From Locusta migratoria (Eukaryota; Arthropoda; Insecta; Orthoptera; Acrididae): a stretch of 64,000 nt of DNA. The stretch spans positions 840,048,094 through 840,112,093 of the forward strand of contig CM048744.1 of the NCBI GenBank assembly GCA_026315105.1, in the 5' to 3' direction. Made by a program: the position numbers and the translations under genes. Positions within the stretch are counted from its first letter, which is position 1, and each line of letters opens with the position of its first letter. Below the pieces are notes generated by a model. That model saw nothing but the letters and a program-made list of their open reading frames with translations. It was not told the DNA's origin and did no database searches. Below, piece by piece: positions 1 to 10,360 of this stretch.

Positions 1-250
1 GCCTGTAATTGTGTGGGTCAGTTCTCGTTCCTTTGTTACAAACGGGAGTCACCTGCGCTTTTTTCCAATCACTAGGAACTTTGCGCTGAATTAAACATTC
101 GCGATAAATGCAAGCTAAGTAGGGAGACAATGACGCAGAATAAACTTTGTAAAACCGAACTGGTATTCCATCCGGACCAGCAGACTTTTTCGTATTTAGC
201 TCTCTTAGCTACTTCTCTACAACCGAAATACCTATTACTATGTCCTCCAT
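1..250 (-). pseudogene. LINE reverse transcriptase fragment, Jockey-like
   Basis: Read on the minus strand this segment gives pieces of a non-LTR reverse transcriptase just upstream of the polymerase palm: a PDGIP-type motif followed by a W-K-A-V-T-P segment and an N-KG-P-Y segment, the usual order before the RT core. It is cut by the window edge and by frame breaks, and no catalytic FADD/YADD motif is present. The same family region recurs at 5450-5770. It is a dead 5'-truncated retroposon piece. Confidence 0.55.
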
Positions 251-484
251 TTCGGAATTTGTACGCTGATCAAATGATGGTACATTTGTGCGGTCCTCCT
301 GGGTACGCCATATTCAGATCGCTGCTGCCGACGTTTGCTGCTTTTTTTATCAGGTCAGCCGTAATTGCAAATGCCGCCGCGTGTGATATCAGATCTGTGA
401 TTCGTTACCTAAATACAAAGAAAGTTAAATCATTAGCAAATCTGCGTAATTTACGGACAAAATGCTAAGAGTGATTACTGTGAA

Positions 485-894
485 TAGGTGTCACTTTTTT
501 CTACGATAATGCCCGACCTCACACGGCGAATGTGACGAAAGCACTCTTATGGAAATTTCACTGCAAAGTGTTTGATTATCCTCCGTACAGCCCGACCCTC
601 GCTTCTCGCGACTTTCTTCTTACACCTAAAATCTGTCCTTGGTAGTCAACACTTCAATGATGATGAAAACTTGAAAGAACATGTTTCCACATGGTTGAAT
701 ACACAGGCGGCAACCTTCTATGAAGATGGCATACAAAACTTTGTACCACGTTATGACACGTTCCTATAAAGTTTCGGAAGATATGTAGGAAAGTAGTTCA
801 ACTGTTGTAGATTTCTGTACAATAGGTATTTTTCTCTATCTGTAAACGTTTGTTTTATACAACCAAACGAAACTTATTTTGTGGACGAACCTCG
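485..894 (+). pseudogene. mariner transposase C-terminal relic with one TIR
   Basis: The plus strand encodes YDNARPHTAN, then DYPPYSPTLASRDF, then a WLNTQAATFYEDGI segment ending in VPRYDTFL. This is the C-terminal third of a mariner DD34D transposase: the second catalytic Asp (DNARPH) is present, and the third Asp position (expected PDLAPSD) is altered. At least one frame change separates the two halves near position 590. The element ends in GACGAACCTCG followed by TA, the expected terminus and target dinucleotide. The N-terminal part and left TIR are missing. Confidence 0.75.
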
Positions 895-1236
895 TATAGG
901 AGCAAAGTTTTATAGTGACTGGTCAAACATCGCAAGGTACATGTCGCCATGCTAAATTCACTGCGTTGCAGATTATAAAAGATCTCCTTCATGAAAGTGA
1001 CCAGTCAAAGTGAAACTTACCCTCTACTACGCACCTCGGAGGCTTACGAAAGGTAGCCCATGTCTTAATTCCTGGTAAAAGCTATCTACATTCCACATTT
1101 CATCCAATTCATTCCAGCCGTTTCAGCGTGTAGAGTAACAAACTTGTTAACACATTGTAATGTATCCTCTGTCACGCGCTATATGGTCGGTGGCTTGCGA
1201 AAGGTGGGCCATCTAATAATCAGGGTATAAGATATC
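895..1236. other. No recognisable gene
   Basis: About 340 bases of mixed-composition sequence between a mariner terminus and the 3' end of a LINE. I see no coding frame, tandem repeat or terminal inverted repeat. Confidence 0.4.
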
Positions 1237-2270
1237 ATCATCATAAGTCGTTGTGCTCATGGCTGAGCGTCGTGACCCCATGAACCAAGCGTCTCCATCC
1301 CGGACGGTTGTCAGCTTCTCTCAGTGTCTGCTAAAGAGGTAGACCGGAGATCTCCTTGATTTGGTCTAGCCATCTGCTCTCTACTCTTCGTCTTGGTCTT
1401 GTGCCCTCGATCTTTCCTTGTAATATTGTTTTTCTAGGTTTTCTCCGTCTCCTCTCACAATATGGCCAAAGAACTGGAGAATTTTGTCGTCGACTCGAGA
1501 AGAAAGGCGTCTGGAGATATTCAGTTGTTCAATAATGGACACATTTGTTCTTCTTTCGGTATATTTTATGCGTAGCATCCTATGCCAGCAGCAAATCTCA
1601 AACGCATCTATGCGTTGTTTCTCTCTGGCCTTGAGTATCCATGCCATAAAAGAAGACAGAAAACACGAGTCTTTCAACTAGCCGGATCTTTGTGCTATTT
1701 GTTATTGCTCTGCTCTGCCAGATCTTCGTGAGCTTCTTCATAGCCACTCGTCCTAGTGTGATCCGTCTTCTTATCTCCTCTTCACAACTACCTGTGCTGC
1801 AGATGGTTGACCCAAGATAGGTGAAGGACTGCAAGACTTCCAGTTCCTTTAATTGACCTGTGAGCTGCATCTGTTGTTCTCGATCAATTAACATGAGTTT
1901 GGACTTCCTGAGGTTGATGTCTAGTCCATATGCCAGACTAATGTCTTTTATTCTAGTTAGTAGCTCAGCAAGTTCATCTTCACTGTTGGCTAAAAGTACA
2001 GTGTCATCAGCAAAACGGAGGTTGTTGACAGTTCTTCCGCCAATTGAAATGCCTTTTGGTCCAACCATCAAGAGCTTTCCTAACGACGTGTTCTGCATGG
2101 ATGTACAGTTGTGGGGATAGAAGACAACCCTGCCTCACACCTTTTGAATCAGACGTGCCAGCACTTGTCTTTACAACTGCGGAGTGATCATTGTACAAAT
2201 TTTTGATCAATGCTGTCAAGTGAGGAGGGACACCGATCTCTGCAAGTATAAGAAATATCTGTTCCAAATT
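1237..2270 (-). pseudogene. RTE/BovB-like LINE, C-terminal half of reverse transcriptase
   Basis: On the minus strand three consecutive frames join into one RT: GVRQGCLLSP (motif 5), NNLRFADDTVLLA (catalytic motif near 2001-2020), then YLGSTICSTGSC, RRITLGRVAMKKL, DAFEICCWHRMLRI and QFFGHIVRGDGE. The end reads like the family C-terminus with an NRPGWRRLVHG-type segment near 1240-1300. The order and the WCWRRL-type motif fit RTE/BovB-like elements; the clade is inferred by eye. Frame shifts near 2090 and 1650 and at least one stop show it is inactive. The 5' half and the endonuclease are absent. Confidence 0.8.
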
Positions 2271-2640
2271 TCATGCATATCCGTTCAGCCATTTCAGCGT
2301 GAAGGTGGAAGAAACGAGTTAACTATTTGTAAAACATCCTCCGCCATGCAACATACGAAGTTAATTTTAGGATGCCTATAACCTTAGTGCGACTGCAAGA
2401 AATGTGTTGACAAAGTTTTATCGCAATCGGATGTACGATTACATATTAGATTTACTTATTCTATTTAGCCGCATGTACCTATTTCGAGGCCTTGTCGTGA
2501 GGAGCACCACATCTACATCTATATACCTACGGCGCAATCCACCCAGAGGTAAGTGGCGGAGGGTACTCAATACCACTATTGGTTACTTGCTTCCCTGTTC
2601 CCCAAACAAGGGAAAAATGAATTCTTGTATGCATCCATAG
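2271..2640. other. Spacer with a possible LINE 3'-terminal scrap
   Basis: No gene. Around 2505-2565 there is CATCTACATCTATATACC followed by AAGTGGCGGAGGGTACT. This resembles the (TCTACA)n terminus and the GGCAGAGGGT block seen at the 3' ends of the LINEs at 34.15 and 49.2 kb, in minus orientation. The rest is unassigned. Confidence 0.3.
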
Positions 2641-2945
2641 TCGCCGCCGGAGGTTCGAGTCCTCCCTGGGGCATAGGTGTGTGTGTTTGTCCTTAAGTTA
2701 TTTTACCTTAGATTAAGTAGTTTGTAAGCTACAGACTGATGACCACGCACACTACGGTCGGGGGTTCGAATCCCCCCTCGGGCATGGATATTTGTGCCGT
2801 CCTTAGTCTTAGCTAGTTCATAAGTAGTTTGTAAGCTTAGGGACTGATGACCCCGTAGTTAAGTCCCATAAGTTCTACAAACAATTGAACATTTCTTTTA
2901 TGACCACGCAGTTTGGTCCGATAGATTTGCAAACATTTGAACATT
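2641..2945 (+). repeat. tRNA-derived SINE, type B, split by another SINE
   Basis: Positions 2641-2749 hold the box-B part (GGTTCGAGTCC) and the body of a SINE through GACTGATGACCACGCA. Positions 2900-2945 resume with ATGACCACGCAGTTTGGTCC and end AACATTTGAACATT. The missing middle is a second SINE. The 5' tRNA half of this host copy is truncated. Confidence 0.75.
2750..2899 (+). repeat. tRNA-derived SINE, type A, nested and 5'-truncated
   Basis: Contains CTACGGTCGGGGGTTCG (box B), the GGGCATGGATATTTGTGCC block, and the 3' core GGGACTGATGACCCC ending near AACAATTGAACA. It is flanked by the direct repeat ATGACCACGCA at 2739-2749 and 2900-2910, an 11-bp target-site duplication made inside the host SINE. 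The 5' end starts just before box B, so the copy was truncated on integration. Confidence 0.85.
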
Positions 2946-2989
2946 GATTTGCATCCGTACGAGCCCTAATATCTCTGATCTTCTCCTTG

Positions 2990-4083
2990 TGGTCTTTACG
3001 CGAAATGAACGTTGGCGGCAGTAGAATCGTCCTGCAGTCCACCTTAAATTTTCTTCACCAGTGTTTCTGGAAAAGAACGTCCCCTTCTCCAGCGACTTCT
3101 ATTGGAGTTCCTGAAGCATATGAGTAACACTCGCGCACTGATCGAATCTACCAGTTACAAACCTAGCCGCTCAATTGTCTCTATGTTCTCCTTTAAACCC
3201 ATCTGCTGGGGATCCCAAACACTTGAGCAATACTCAAGACGGTGTCGAACAAACTTTTATATGCGTTCTCGTTTACAGACGAATCACACGTTGCTAGAAC
3301 TATTCCAATAAACCGAAGTCGACAATTCGCCTTCCCCACGACTGTCCTTATATGATCTTTCCATTTAATTTCGGTATGTAGCCGCCTAGCTATTCAATTG
3401 ACGCGACTCGGTCAAGCACCACACTACTAATGCTCTATTCGAACGTTACGGGATTGTTTCTTCTACTCATCTGCATCACCCTACATTTTTCTACATTTAG
3501 TGCCAATTGCCATTCCTCACACCACCTAGAAATTTTGTCCAAGTCATCCTGCATCCTGCTACAAACGATGACACCCTCCTGTACACCATAGCATCAGCAG
3601 CAAACAACCAAACAACCGCAGATTTGCAACACACTGTCCAACAGACCATTTATATAGATAGAAAATAATAGCAGTTCTGCCACTTTCCTGTGGCACCCCT
3701 GACGATACACCAGTCTTTGATGAACACTCGCCATCGAGGACAAGGTATTGTGTCCTATTACTTACGTAATATCTGAGCCACTCACATATTTGGTTACCTA
3801 TTTCGTTAGCTCGTACCTTCGTTAGCAGTGTGTAATGTGGTACCGTGTCAAATGCCGTTCTAAAATCGAAAAATATACAGTCTGCCTGTTGCTCTTCATC
3901 CATAGCATGCAAGATGTCATGAGAGAAAAGGGCAAGGTTGGTTTTGCACGATCGTTGCTTCCGAAAGCCGTTCTGATTTTTTTCCTTTATTGTTTCAACA
4001 CTAGCACTATTTACAAATATGGAGATGAAGACATTTAAAAATAGAACAGGAGATAAAATAACGGTGAATTTAGACGTATACAT
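2990..4083 (-). pseudogene. LINE reverse transcriptase relic
   Basis: The minus strand reads NGFRKQRSC-TNLALFSHDI, DFRTAFDTVPH (first RT Asp region, D-x-AFD), ANEIGNQICEWLRYYVSNRTQ and SGVPQES, then breaks. Downstream frames continue as LWCTGG (decayed ADD motif), GKANCRLRFIG and CYSYASGTP toward position 3000. This order matches the Jockey/CR1-like RT also found at 34.15-35.07 kb and 48.1-49.2 kb. Several frame shifts and a lost YADD/FADD motif make it inactive. Confidence 0.75.
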
Positions 4084-4099
4084 GGTGACAATTTGAAGT

Positions 4100-5440
4100 A
4101 CAGACAGCTTGACAGGTGATTAAAAGCACATTTAGTCTGTTAAAACGAAGAGCCACGGTGACATTAAAAACATACAGCGTGACAGCAAGCACAGGACGGC
4201 GAGCATCGGAGACACAATATTAAAACACACGATGCGACGCTTGTATGTCGGTGGACGCAGATAGAAACACACATATTGTAGCGCTTCACACACAACACTG
4301 AACGAAGCACTGTTACAACTGACGTTGCAGGACCCCACGGGAGGCGGAAAGTGCGGAAGAAAAGGAGAAGAGGGGGGGGGGGAGAGGAGGCAGAAGATGA
4401 GGCGTAGGGACTCCAGGGTAAGGAGGGGGATAGCCAAGCGGGGGAGGGAAGAGGAAGGAAGGGGAGGTGAGAGGGGGCGATTCATCTACGGGGAGGGATC
4501 AGGGTTGGTAGGATGGGTGTATGTCGGGACAGAGGACATCATCAGGAAGGGGGAGGTAGTGAAAGTGACCCTAGGAAAGGACGTGAAGAGTGTAGAGGTG
4601 AAGGGAGGGATGCAGCGGTAAAGGCGTGGCAGAGGCTCAGGTTCGGTGAGGATGGGGTAGACCAGGGGGTTGCGGGAGTCTATTTTGCGGTTGGTTTAGA
4701 GGATCCGGATGTGTTCAAGGTATTCAAGGAGATGGGGAAACTGGAGAAGGTCATATAGAATCCGCGTAGGGGAGGGAAGCCTGATGCGATAGGTGACGCG
4801 GAGGGAGTGGCGTTCAGGAGTTTAGTAAAAGGAAGGGGGAGCGGAAATCCAGGTGAGATGGAAACTGCAGGGGACAGGACGCATGAGGGAGCGGTATGTG
4901 TAGAGGATGGTGGAGGGGCCGAGGCCCCATGTCTGGCCAGTAAGGAGTTTGAGGAGATTAAGGTGGGAGGGAGCTTTCTGGTGAACGGTGTGGAGGTGTG
5001 GGGTCCAGGAAAGGGATCGATCAAGGGTTAGTCTGAGTTACTTAAGGGTCGGGGTGTGGCGGATAGGACGCTTGTGAAGGGTAAGGTAGAAGTCAGGGAG
5101 ACGGAATGAATGGGTGGTACGACCTACAATGATTGCCTGGGATTTGTCAGGATTGACGGAGAGGAGCACCCAGTAACACCAGGAGGCGAAATCAGTGAGG
5201 TGAGACTGGAGTAAAAAAGCTGGGAACGGGCAAGGAAAGGGGCGAGGGCTAGGAAGGCGGTATCGTCAGCATATTGTAGGAGTTAGACAGGAGGCTTGGG
5301 TTGGGCATATCGGCGGAATAGATGAAGAGAAAGGACGGAGCCTTGAGGCACCCTGGCGGAGGTCTTCCACAGGTCAGGGTAAAAGCCAGTGAAAAGGATG
5401 ACTTTATAGAGGGTGACGAGGCATTCTGATTCATTGACAG
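4100..5440 (-). pseudogene. LINE reverse transcriptase C-terminal half plus GC-rich 3' region
   Basis: The minus strand gives RVPQGSVLSLHLF near 5340-5370, LLQYADDTAFLALAP at about 5240-5280 (catalytic YADD), then WVLLSVNPDKSQAIIVGRT, RPIRHTPTLK, LDRSLSWTPHLHT and LNLLKLLTGQTWG. These are the palm, thumb and post-RT blocks of an R1/Jockey-like element in two alternating frames, interrupted by single-base shifts. Positions 4100-4650 form a pyrimidine-rich (minus strand) trailer that I take as the 3' UTR. The region is strongly strand-asymmetric (purines on the plus strand). It is a different family from the neighbouring 2990-4083 relic. Confidence 0.7.
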
Positions 5441-5449
5441 AACCTTTTC

Positions 5450-5770
5450 TATATTAGAACTGGGAATATGTTCAAACTGGTAATATACGTCTATAACTTC
5501 GTAGGTCCTTTTTTTTTTTTTTTTTTTTTTTTGCTTTCTTATAAGCGGGAGTTAAGTCTACCTTTTTACATTCTCTTGGTACTTTGCGCAAAGTAAGGGG
5601 CCAGTGCCGCCGATTACTTTTTATAAACCGGAGTGGTACCCAATTTGGACCTGGCGACTTGTTTGCTTTGAACTGTCTCAGATCCTTCTCTACACCAGCT
5701 ATGCCTATTATTATGTCCTCCATTTGGGAATTAGTGCTCCCATCGGAGGTGCAAGTCCTGCTAGAGTGAC
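5450..5770 (-). pseudogene. LINE fragment, pre-RT region, with internal oligo-A expansion
   Basis: The minus strand reads LRQFKANKSPGPNWVPLRFIK, then VPRECKKVDLTPAYKK, a run of lysines, and LRSYRRI. This is the N-K-S-P-G-P-D / W-K-A-x-V-x-P-I-x-K / NYRPIS stretch in front of an RT core. A 24-base T run at 5509-5532 (A run on the coding strand) has expanded a K-coding stretch in the middle. No catalytic motif is present. Related to the fragment at 1-250. Confidence 0.65.
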
Positions 5771-5779
5771 CTGTTGCAA

Positions 5780-7140
5780 TTTCACGTAAGTCTTAAGTGA
5801 TAAGCTGAACTAATCGATACCCGATTTTAAACATACAGGGTGTATAAAAAAAGGATGGCGCAAACTTACACGGTTGTAAGAGCACGACAATAGAAGCTAA
5901 AATGTCCCAGTGAAGAGCCATTTTTGAGATAATTACGTATTCATGGTTCCAAGACGGCACTGGCGTCAGTGTAAAGATTGCAGACTGTTCCCGTATATGC
6001 GGTAGAAGCTGCACACCAAGCAGAAGCAACAACAATTAATCTCTGTACAACACTGACTACTTGTATTTTAATTTTTCGACAGAAACGATAATTTTATAAA
6101 CATTTTACTTTTACAGTTTTATAGTTTTATACTCCACTTGTTTTTGTATAACATAAAAAATTAATTATCTATCTCATTACATTTGTATCAAATTTTCTAC
6201 GGTTTCTCATGTACAATCCATTAATTAGCTCGCAGTTTTTATATTCTAAAAAAATTGAAAATATTTTCATGGAATCAAAATTTTTTGGGGGTTGAGTTAA
6301 GACCATATCTGCTAAATTCCCCTCCCCCCCACCAGCCCAACAACCTGTTTCTTTCTCTCTTCCACTCACTCTTGCAGCAGTTTCCCTCCCCCTACCCCTC
6401 ACCCATCCAGCGCACATCTCCAATTTTCTCCCCTCCCCCACCTGTAGATCCCCCTACGTCCCCCTATCTCTACCTCAACTGGATATATAAAAGTTGTAAA
6501 TGCCCTCATAAATCACATTAATTGTCATAACATAGACGAGACGTGTTGCAGCCACCACTACAACTATGTTAACGTAAAGACTCTTAATATTACTATCAAA
6601 TTATTGTAAAAAGGTTTCAGTTAGTACGTATTTTGTTTTCTACCTTGTTTTAGATCCCGATGGATCGAAATATGTAAATGCAAAAAAGAATTGCAACTTG
6701 ACTGATAATCGGACAATAAATCATTTCAAACTTCAGTTATTATTCCCACAGTGTCGTTTCGTACCTTCTCTTTTGAGCACCCCTCGTATTTCGTGTTTTC
6801 TCCTTTCCCCTTTCAATGATTTAACACATTCCACACAGCTATGTATGTACCTCGACTGCGCAGGTGAACTGGCGATTTTTATGTAACGTTAATGAATAAC
6901 TGTACAGTAACTAAGAGTCAGAAAGGCAAATTTCTAGCATCATCTGAAACCACATCCTTTACAGATTAGGCAAAATGTAAGCTTATATGCATGCTTGCAT
7001 CGGTAGATGTGTACCAGCATTCCAAAAAACATGAGAAACCTTTACATGGAAAACAATTTTACATTTCATAAAATGATTTCTGGTGTTTATAATAAAAAGA
7101 ATTTGGTTCACAATAGGTTTTTTTATTCAATATTTCATGA
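5780..7140. other. Mostly unassigned; one CAGGGTGT-type terminus
   Basis: ACAGGGTGTATAAAAAAAGG at 5835-5854 resembles the CAGGGTGT termini of the palindromic elements at 44.72 and 45.74 kb, so a truncated member may begin there. 6310-6480 is a C/T-rich tract. The remainder is AT-rich and shows no gene. Confidence 0.3.
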
Positions 7141-7149
7141 TATAAAAAG

Positions 7150-7990
7150 ATTACATATATGTTATACATAATTCACTTGCAGGTGGTAATCCTGAAAGCC
7201 CTGAGGTACGCAGAGTCCTACGTTGCAGTCTTTGCATCACCATCTGCTTTCCTTTCTTACCCGCTTGCCAGTCACTTTTTTCCCGTTGTCGCAGCAAACT
7301 TCGCAATACCGTGTAGTATTTACTTTGTTGGAAGTATGAGATACTTTTTCTGGAAAGTTACGACCAAAATTTATGTACAGGCTAGTGCTTGGTGTCGGCT
7401 CTACAAATCTTAAAGCCTCCACCTTTCTCTACCAACGTCAAGCTAACGGTTTTCATGAAGTACACAAGAGAGATTTTCTGTTTACTGACGTTTTTGTACA
7501 AAACAAAACTATTCATGACAGACATTAGGAAAACATGAAAGAACAGTTTCTTCTACCACTTCCTTGTTTTTCGTGCGAATGGGTAGTAACTGTACATCTG
7601 ATCCAAACGATCTACACCAGTCTTGTTCTTATTGTTGTCAATTACAACGTCTGGTTTCATTACTGCTGTAATCCCATCTTTTGAACGTACTGGGACGTCG
7701 TTTGTGATAGCCTGATGTTTTGTAGAAAAGCAGTATACATCACGCTTTTTTTCCACTTCAGAGCTAGAATGGGCCCATTCCTCAAAAATATCATTTCATT
7801 TTGCTTCAGTTTCCTTGTTTTGAAGCTTGTTGGTAAGCCTTTTCTGTTTTTCACAACAGTGCTGACGGCTAATGTATTTTATACGACTGCTGCTTCATCT
7901 AGTGAACAAAATATGAACTACAGCAGTTATCGTACAGCCACCAGCCATGTGATGCGGTGAAAAACACCTTTCAGCGACCGAAACTTGTGC
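7150..7990 (-). pseudogene. piggyBac-like transposase C-terminal half
   Basis: The minus strand reads RKNRKGLPTS-type, LKQNEMIFLRNGPILALKWK, KRDVYCFSTKHQAITNDVPV, KPDVVIDNNKNKTGVDRLDQ and SYYPFARKTRKW. This is the end of the DDE domain of piggyBac transposases, including the GVDRxDQ and RKTxKW blocks. After several stops the C-terminal cysteine-rich finger is still legible: RYCEVCCDNGKK, a gap, then CNVGLCVPQGFQDYH before a stop near 7155. Frame breaks at about 7550, 7660 and 7850 and the loss of the N-terminal half make it dead. No TIRs were located. Confidence 0.8.
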
Positions 7991-8044
7991 GCCCGTATGG
8001 CGTACGGGCATAGTGTTGAATGTGTTAAAGTACTAATATGAAAT

Positions 8045-8211
8045 ATTAATTGGAAAAAATTGAAATAAATAAATAAGACGATGTTAGAGGTCACAAGATG
8101 CCACTGAGCACTGTGCACTGTGCAACTTTCCAGTAATTTTGAATATAAGGTGAGTAGGTGGCCCAAACACGCCAGGTTTCGCTCGCAGGTAACACTTGCA
8201 CGCTCTTCGCA
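8045..8211 (+). repeat. 165-bp direct duplication, copy 1
   Basis: Runs from TTAATTGGAAAAAATTG through ATGCCACTGAGCACTG and AACTTTCCAGTAATTTTG to CGCTCGCAGGTAAC and GCTCTTCGCA. A second diverged copy in the same orientation lies at 10195-10360, directly next to the 5' end of the Helitron-like element. No coding potential is evident. Confidence 0.75.
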
Positions 8212-8914
8212 CAGTGGCAGCTCGTACAAAATTTGACACGTGTGCTACAATATTACAAAAATAAACAGGAAATAAAATATACTACAATAAAAAGCGTGAC
8301 TGACAATGGAAATAATGAACCTTAGCAATATCCCCAACACGTCATCTGCGTTCTACACAATTGACCAATGAAATTGCTTGGCTGAAAATCGCAGTTTCAC
8401 TTACATGTTAGCTATACATTACTAATATTGTTTGTGATTGAAGTTTTATTTACAGAAATACAAATTTGGACGCAGAGGTATTTGAATACGAGCTTCACAC
8501 AAGTAGGTTTGAGAGAGAACGCGCAAGACGCCTGAGCCAGCGCGCTATTTGACTCTGTATGCCGCAATATTCGTCATATACTATTCTACCGCAACCGTTT
8601 CACGCAGTGCAAAGAGAAATATTGATCTGGTGCTGCAGTCGGTCTCAGCACACATGAGTCGCCAGGCCTGATGTCACGTCTGCGCATGCGCACTAGCGAA
8701 CAAACGACTGCGTCGCATCTCTGCGCACGCACCAGTGCGGCTGAATCCCACTTCAGCACACGGAGCTGGTTTCCAGCTATCGCGGCGAGAGCGCTCCAAA
8801 ATGCGTTTTCATCCTTATTACTAGCATTCTAATACGTACTGGAAGGGAACTGGCAAATAATAAGAGAAGAGATGTAATTTTACAGCGATTTCTCGCTTGG
8901 TTTCGAAGAGAAAT
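8212..8914. promoter_or_regulatory. Non-repetitive-looking block with a perfect NRF-1-type palindrome
   Basis: No gene and no transposon signature seen. Positions 8500-8810 are richer in CpG than the flanks and contain the palindrome TGCGCATGCGCA at 8681-8692, the consensus bound by NRF-1/Ewg-type factors. GCTATCGCGGCGAGAGCGCTCC follows near 8777. This could be a promoter or enhancer, but no transcript start can be fixed from sequence alone. Confidence 0.25.
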
Positions 8915-10194
8915 GGCGTGGTTGATTATGATAGATAAGCTATCTTTGAGTAGTGTGCTATGAGACTGGTTTTGAAGAATGAAATGAAATACAATACCTT
9001 ATTTAGAAACAAATATTTTTAATCAACATACAAATAAAAAATAAATTATGTCAAGTGCTTAATGATTTGCAATATATAATACATACATTATTCCTTATAG
9101 CCTGTGTTGCCATATCTCAACACGTATGGTGATAGTAATGTCCAAATTCATTTTAATATCATTTTAGGGCATTCTGATAAACTATGTTATTTGTAGTATT
9201 GTTTGCAGCGTAAATTTAGACTTTTTTTGGGTTGCCCACACTTGAGCGTTTCTAAGAATCCAATCATGAAATTCAACAATAATGATTGTAATAATATCAC
9301 AGATCGATCACTTGATGTAATGCGCGAAACGTCGAATTGATTTTTTTTAAAGAGATGTATTAAAAGAAATTTTTTACTGCTTTATTTATTTATTCTCACA
9401 TTTCCTTATTTGTATGCTTATCCTTACAGAGAAAGAGCTGAAGACATTGTAGCACGCATGGACCAAAGATATGGTCTGTGGCATCACGTTTCGCTGTATG
9501 TAATCTCCTTGCTATAAAGTCGCCAACGTCATCGCAGGACTTCAGTCCGAATTTTTTTTTTTATAATTTGTCGACTTTCAACCACCATATTTTCCACTCC
9601 CTTATAGCTATCGGCATGGAACTGCTATGGTGTACAACGGGAGACTTCGGACAACAATTACACACAGACCATTCTTTTTCGTTCTGTAGTTTTCGCTGCA
9701 GAGCGAAATATTAACACACAACACACACGTATAATTTTGTATACACCGATAACTTTCCATCCCAATATACTCCACCCTTTTATCATTATCAACGTTAAAG
9801 CAACAATGCAACCAATAAAACCATTTTCAAAGACTAAATATAATTTTCAAAGAGTAATTATTGTTCCGAATTTCGCGTTATATTCTTCAAATTACTAAAT
9901 ATCTATCAGATCGCTATAATACCGTGTCTAAAACCTTCCTCAGGTATGAATTAGTAATTGTAGGAATATTTGTCTCTGCGTCTTGTCGTTCGAACGTGAT
10001 AAGCTTATACCGAACAGACATTTACATTAATATATATAGATAAATAGCAATCCGATCGCTATAAAACCATGCCTAAAGCCTTCCCCGGGTATACATTAGT
10101 AACTGTACAAATTTTTAGCTCTTTATGTCTTGTGGTTCAGACGTGGTAAACGTAGGGTCTACACCGAACAGGCATTCACATTTATCCATATAGA
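8915..10194 (-). mobile_element. Helitron-like element, family H2, copy A
   Basis: Shares long similarity with 55651-57250: GATTATGATAGATAAGCTAT, TTCAACAATAATGATTGTAA, ACTTGATGTAATGCGCGAAA, GAAGACATTGTAGCACGC and GCCTAAAGCCTTCCCCGGGT all recur in order. On the minus strand the 5' end is A|TC at 10194 (TCTATATGGATAAATGTGAA), matching the TC start of Helitrons. The 3' CTAG end seen in copy B is not conserved here. No Rep/Hel protein is encoded, so the copy is non-autonomous. It has no SINE where copy B has one. Confidence 0.55.
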
Positions 10195-10360
10195 TTAATT
10201 GGAAAAAAATTGAAACAAATAAATAATACGATGTTATAGGTCACAATTGCCACTGAGCGCTGTGTCCTGTGCACTGTGCAACTTTCCAGTAATTGTGAAT
10301 ACGCAGTCAATAGGTGGCCCAAACATGCCAGGCTACGCTCGCAGGTAACCCTTCCACGCT
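10195..10360 (+). repeat. 165-bp direct duplication, copy 2
   Basis: Starts TTAATTGGAAAAAAATTG and follows 8045-8211 closely through GTGCAACTTTCCAGTAATTG, GGTGGCCCAAACATGCCAGG and CGCTCGCAGGTAACCC. It abuts the H2 element 5' end with no gap. Confidence 0.75.

Noticed and set aside
2731..2750. Hammerhead core in the SINE word GGACTGATGACC
   Set aside because: CTGATGA is present in every SINE, but no stem followed by GAAA lies downstream, so it does not fit the ribozyme fold.
4325..5031. Plus-strand Gly/Arg-rich frames
   Set aside because: Shadows of the minus-strand LINE RT with YADD; purine skew removes stops from the plus strand.
8045..10360. LTR retrotransposon with 165-bp LTRs at 8.05 and 10.2 kb
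   Set aside because: No TG...CA ends, no primer-binding site or polypurine tract, and no gag-pol; the interior is a Helitron-like element.
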